Assembly: GCA_027622715.1 (NCBI GenBank)
Contig: JAQBYN010000004.1
Coordinates: 61,702 to 125,701 of the forward strand
Source of the DNA: Pseudomonadota bacterium
GTDB lineage: Bacteria; Pseudomonadota; Alphaproteobacteria; SHVP01
Length of the DNA: 64,000 nt
Direction of reading: 5' to 3'
Notes under the pieces: model-generated
Database searches by the model: none
The model's input: the letters and a program-made list of their open reading frames with translations, nothing else
Told to the model about the DNA's origin: nothing
Translations under genes and position numbers: made by a program
In this document: positions 60,747 to 64,000 of the stretch, piece by piece
How positions within the stretch are numbered: position 1 is the first letter of the stretch
Layout of the letters: the number at the start of each line of letters is the position of its first letter

Positions 60747-62405
60747 TTAAATCGTGAAAGCGAGTTCGCCCAACCGCTTAGTCATTTTGCGGTTTTCCGC
60801 ATAGTCGACCGGAATCGCAATCAATGCCGGGCCCTTCTGCGAAAACGCCTCCTCCAGCGCCGGCCTGAGCTCGTCGACCGATTTCAACGTCTTGCCCCAA
60901 ACACCGAAAGCTTTGGCAAAAAGCTCAAAGTCCGGATTGTTGAAGGCGAGGTCCGAATGCTTGCCGTCGAACGAATTCTGCTGCTTCCACTTGATCAGCC
61001 CATACTCGCCGTCCAGCCAGACAATCGCCACGACATTAATGTTGAGCCGCGCCGCGGTTTCGATGTCTTGAGCGTTCATCATGAACCCCGCGTCGCCGCT
61101 GATCGACAGGACCTTGCGATCGGGATATGCGATCTTGGCCCCGATCGATCCGGGGAAAGCGAACCCCATGGTGCAAAACCCGTTCGAGATCAGGCAGGTA
61201 TTGGCCTCGTCACATTGGTAGTAGCGCGAGATCCACATCTTATGAGCGCCGACGTCCGATAAAAGAATGTCGTTCGGCCCCATTGCTTCGCGGACATCCC
61301 AGAGAATTTTTTGTGGCTTCATTGGGAACGACGTGTCGTCCTTTTCCATGGCGAAGTCGTCAAGGATCGTCTGGCGCAATTCGCTACGTCCGTTGATGTC
61401 GAACAGCGGCAACTTACCCTCGTACCGCTGGTTGATCATTTCGTTCATCTGCCACAGCGCGTCAGCCACGTCGGAAACCACGTCGACGGTAACCGGATAG
61501 GACACGTCGACCTCGGCCGGAAAGAAGTCGATATGAATGATCGTCTTGCCGCCGGTCTTGTTCCAGTGCTCGGGAGAGTACTCAACCAGATCGTAGCCGA
61601 CCGCGATGATCAAATCGGCCTTGTCGATCGCGGCGTTAATGTGATCACGTCCCTGTAGGCCGAGTGTAAACATGCAATGCGGATCGGTGCGCGGCACCGC
61701 GCCTTTGCCCATGAACGTGTTGACCACGCCAATGCCCGTTTTGTGGGCGAGCCGCTGCAGCTGTTTGGACGCGCGTTTACGCACCGCGCCGTTGCCGGCC
61801 AGGATCAATGGGTTCTTCGCGGCGACGATCAGTTCCACGGCTTGAACGATTGCCTTGTGGTCGGCTGCGGCGCGTCGCGTTTTGTGTTTCGCCATCGGGG
61901 TGTGGCTGGTTTCTTCCTCCGCCACGTTCTCTGGCAGTTCGATGACGCAGGCGCCGGGCTTTTCCGATTCGGCGATCTTGAAAGCCTTGCGGACCACTTC
62001 GGGAATGTTGTTGGCGTCGGTAATCGATTGCGCCCACTTGGTGATGGGGCGGAACATGGCGATAGAGTCCATGTTCTGGTGGCTCTCCTTGTGGAGACGG
62101 CGGGTCGAGGCTTGCCCGATAATCGCGATCAAAGGTGCGCGGTCCATATTGGCGTCAGCGACACCGGTCACGAGGTTGGTCGCGCCGGGACCCAGAGTGC
62201 CGAGGCAGACGCCAGCCTTACCGGTCAAGCGGCCGAACGTATCGGCCATAAATGCGGCCGCCTGCTCATGGCGGCACAAAACGAACTTAATCTTGCTGTC
62301 CAGCAGCGATATCATGACATCGGCGTTTTCCTCGCCGGGCACGCCGAAAATATGGGTCACGCCCTCTTCTTCGAGGCAACGAACGAACAAATCTGAGGCC
62401 TTCAT
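60747..62405 (-). CDS. Acetolactate synthase-like TPP enzyme (AlsS type)
   Basis: A 552-residue TPP-dependent enzyme. The activating Glu is in RHEQAAAFMADTFGRLTGK, and the TPP-Mg motif is SGDAGFMMNAQDIETAARLN. The run VGAHKMWISRYYQ and ISNGFCTMGFAFPGSIGA is close in pattern to catabolic acetolactate synthases (AlsS) that work without the small regulatory subunit; no ilvH-like gene is adjacent. Acetolactate from two pyruvates is the likely product, but related oxo-acid decarboxylases cannot be excluded. GGAG lies seven bases upstream of the ATG. Confidence 0.85.
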   Translation of the reverse strand: MKASDLFVRCLEEEGVTHIFGVPGEENADVMISLLDSKIKFVLCRHEQAAAFMADTFGRLTGKAGVCLGTLGPGATNLVTGVADANMDRAPLIAIIGQASTRRLHKESHQNMDSIAMFRPITKWAQSITDANNIPEVVRKAFKIAESEKPGACVIELPENVAEEETSHTPMAKHKTRRAAADHKAIVQAVELIVAAKNPLILAGNGAVRKRASKQLQRLAHKTGIGVVNTFMGKGAVPRTDPHCMFTLGLQGRDHINAAIDKADLIIAVGYDLVEYSPEHWNKTGGKTIIHIDFFPAEVDVSYPVTVDVVSDVADALWQMNEMINQRYEGKLPLFDINGRSELRQTILDDFAMEKDDTSFPMKPQKILWDVREAMGPNDILLSDVGAHKMWISRYYQCDEANTCLISNGFCTMGFAFPGSIGAKIAYPDRKVLSISGDAGFMMNAQDIETAARLNINVVAIVWLDGEYGLIKWKQQNSFDGKHSDLAFNNPDFELFAKAFGVWGKTLKSVDELRPALEEAFSQKGPALIAIPVDYAENRKMTKRLGELAFTI

Positions 62406-62561
62406 GAACGAGCTCCGCTTTTAATGGATGCGCTGGAATTGGGGCATTCTAGCTATGACATTCCCGTGAGTCCCGGTGGGCTTCTCTAGTTTCTTATTCG
62501 GGGTCGGAAATGCCTATAGTCAAGAAATTTCCACGATTGGGCTGAGTTTGGAGTTTGATTG
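62406..62561. other. Divergent interval between the AlsS-like and AsmA genes
   Basis: 156 bases. A TATAGT (62515-62520) could be a -10 for the AsmA gene but its -35 is poor. No other feature recognised. Confidence 0.3.
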
Positions 62562-64000
62562 GTGAAGCGCGTTCTTCTGATCGTTGTCGGGATCATTATT
62601 CTTGTCGCTGCTGCCGCGGTAATTGCCCCGAGTTTCATCGACTTGAACAAGTATAAAAGCGAAATAGCCGGTCCGATCGAACGGGCGACCGGTCGGTCGT
62701 TAGTCATGAAGGGCGACCTCAGCCTGTCGGTTCTGCCCACGCCGCGCGTGTCGGCATCTGACGTGCGGTTGTCGACCGCGGGTGGTGATCGCGATTTCCT
62801 GACACTGCGTTCGCTCGAGGTCCAAGTCGCGCTCTGGCCGTTGTTGCGCGGCGAGATTCAGGTGACGAGCGTGCGCCTGGTCGAACCCGAAGTATTTCTT
62901 GAGGTCGACGCTGACGGCACGCCGAACTGGGAGTTCAACACGAGCGCGGACGAGCAGGTATCTGACGGCGCGACCGGCAATGGTGCCGCGATCAGCGTCG
63001 AACGCGTCGTCGTCGCCAACGGTGTCCTCAGCTTTGTCGACGCGGCGAACGGGCGCAGCGAACGAATCGAGGCGATCACCGCGACATTGAAGGCCGCTAA
63101 CCTTGTTGACGGCCCATTTGCCGCCGAAGGTCGTTTCTCGGTTCGCCAGCAGGCCGTTGGGTTTGATCTTGCCCTAGGCTCACTCGCGGATCGAGGCGGC
63201 GTTCCGCTGCGCGCCAAGCTCGAACTCGAACGGGGCGGCGCCGTGGCTACGATCCAAGGCAATCTGTCGGGGTTGGCCAGTCAACCCACGCTCAACGCCA
63301 AGGTCGGCTTCGAAGGCAGTGATCTACGCGAGGCACTGAGCGTGGTTGCGACGCTCGCCGGTAGCGATGCGTCGTTGATCGTACCGGGCGCACAATCATT
63401 TTCGTTCACAAGTCAGTTCGTCGGCAATCAAGAAATGATCGCCCTCAACGAGCTTGCATTGGTGATTGGTGAAACGCGCGCCACCGGCGCTGTTTCAGCG
63501 GCCCTGGCTGCCCCCCTCATCGTCGATGTGACGCTCTCTCTTGGGCGGATCGATCTCGATGCCTGGGCCAACGCCGTCGCTATCGAGACCGCGGCGAGTA
63601 CCGACGCTGCGACCGACCAGGGTAACGCTGACGCGCCGCCATCAAATCCTCTTGATGCCCTCGCCGGATTCCGAGGCAGCCTCACGCTCACCGGCGAAGC
63701 CCTGACGTATCGCGGCAGTCTCGTCCGCCAGCTTCGGCTCGCGGCGAGGCTCGCCGACCGCGCCGTCGAGCTGACGGCATTGAGCGCGATGCTACCGGGC
63801 GGGTCGGACATCAGCGTGTCGGGACGCTTGGCAACGGTGGATGGCCAGCCGCGCTTCGACGGCGCCATAGAAGCGGCGTCGTCGGACTTTCGCGCGGCTG
63901 CTGCTTGGCTCGGTCTGCCACTTGAGGGCATTGCGCCCGGACGACTACGCCAAGTCAGCCTGCAAAGCCGGATTCGGGCGACGCGGGAATTGAGCCAAGT
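62562..64000 (+). CDS. AsmA-family protein (partial, C-terminus outside window)
   Basis: The first ~479 codons of an AsmA-like protein. It has an N-terminal membrane helix (RVLLIVVGIIILVAAAAVIA, residues 3-22), the family opening FIDLNKYKSEIAGPIERATG and GDLSLSVLPTPRVSASDV, then LWPLLRGEIQVTSVRLVEP, and long repeating beta-strand groove segments. AsmA-like proteins bridge the periplasm and are linked to phospholipid transport to the outer membrane. GTG 62562 has GGAG nine bases upstream. No stop codon before the window ends. Confidence 0.88.
   Translation, partial: MKRVLLIVVGIIILVAAAAVIAPSFIDLNKYKSEIAGPIERATGRSLVMKGDLSLSVLPTPRVSASDVRLSTAGGDRDFLTLRSLEVQVALWPLLRGEIQVTSVRLVEPEVFLEVDADGTPNWEFNTSADEQVSDGATGNGAAISVERVVVANGVLSFVDAANGRSERIEAITATLKAANLVDGPFAAEGRFSVRQQAVGFDLALGSLADRGGVPLRAKLELERGGAVATIQGNLSGLASQPTLNAKVGFEGSDLREALSVVATLAGSDASLIVPGAQSFSFTSQFVGNQEMIALNELALVIGETRATGAVSAALAAPLIVDVTLSLGRIDLDAWANAVAIETAASTDAATDQGNADAPPSNPLDALAGFRGSLTLTGEALTYRGSLVRQLRLAARLADRAVELTALSAMLPGGSDISVSGRLATVDGQPRFDGAIEAASSDFRAAAAWLGLPLEGIAPGRLRQVSLQSRIRATRELSQ

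Overview
This window looks like ordinary core chromosome from a high-GC alphaproteobacterium. The reasons are the division and cell-wall (dcw) cluster running from mraZ to ftsZ with lpxC, bamD, recN and ligA behind it, an alphaproteobacterial-looking RNase P RNA gene just upstream of mraZ, a fused ArsR-methyltransferase regulator heading a metF-metH operon, and meso-DAP type MurE. A Rhodospirillales-like lineage is my inference; nothing here fixes the genus. I saw no insertion sequence, prophage, CRISPR array, tRNA or rRNA.

Layout. Positions 1-1126 (minus): the end of an outer-membrane lipid asymmetry operon, mlaA then mlaC (cut by the window edge). Positions 1472-7051 (plus): a methionine/one-carbon operon of a SahR-like regulator, metF and a methionine synthase split into two genes, followed by an allantoinase-like puuE. 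Positions 8050-11674 (minus): three tandem short-chain dehydrogenases and a membrane adenylate/guanylate cyclase. Positions 11748-19910: small metabolic genes (GFA-type protein, DUF1330, pterin carbinolamine dehydratase), two paralogous alpha/beta hydrolases around an MmgE/PrpD protein, and a fused 5-oxoprolinase. Positions 20017-23275 (plus): a TerB/J-domain protein, two EamA transporters and an AmpD-like amidase.

Positions 23296-42451 (plus): rnpB, then an unusually signal-rich intergenic region, then mraZ rsmH ftsL ftsI murE murF mraY murD ftsW murG murC murB ddl ftsQ ftsA ftsZ. Nearly every junction is a 4-5 base start/stop overlap. These genes make the UDP-MurNAc-pentapeptide and lipid II precursors and assemble the septal machinery. 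lpxC, a convergent XRE regulator, bamD, recN and ligA follow. Positions 48705-50962 (minus): an NTF2-like protein and an M24 aminopeptidase. Positions 51122-51819: two small DUF1127 proteins. Positions 51835-57947 (minus): thioesterase, exported pentapeptide protein, ClC transporter, uvrD and prmA. Positions 58046-64000: a GlcD-type FAD dehydrogenase, a DadA-like enzyme, an AlsS-like TPP enzyme and the start of an AsmA protein.

No clearly new multi-gene system was found. The most interesting signals are regulatory. The rnpB-mraZ interval holds two perfect GTTC-N7-GTTC SOS-type boxes, an 18-bp palindrome, and period-10 MraZ-type boxes overlapping a good promoter. A near-palindromic operator lies inside the sahR promoter. 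Two promoters sit so close to their ATG that the transcripts should be nearly leaderless. Four convergent gene pairs share a single CTAG as both stop codons. A membrane class III cyclase carries Asn where the base-selecting Lys is expected.
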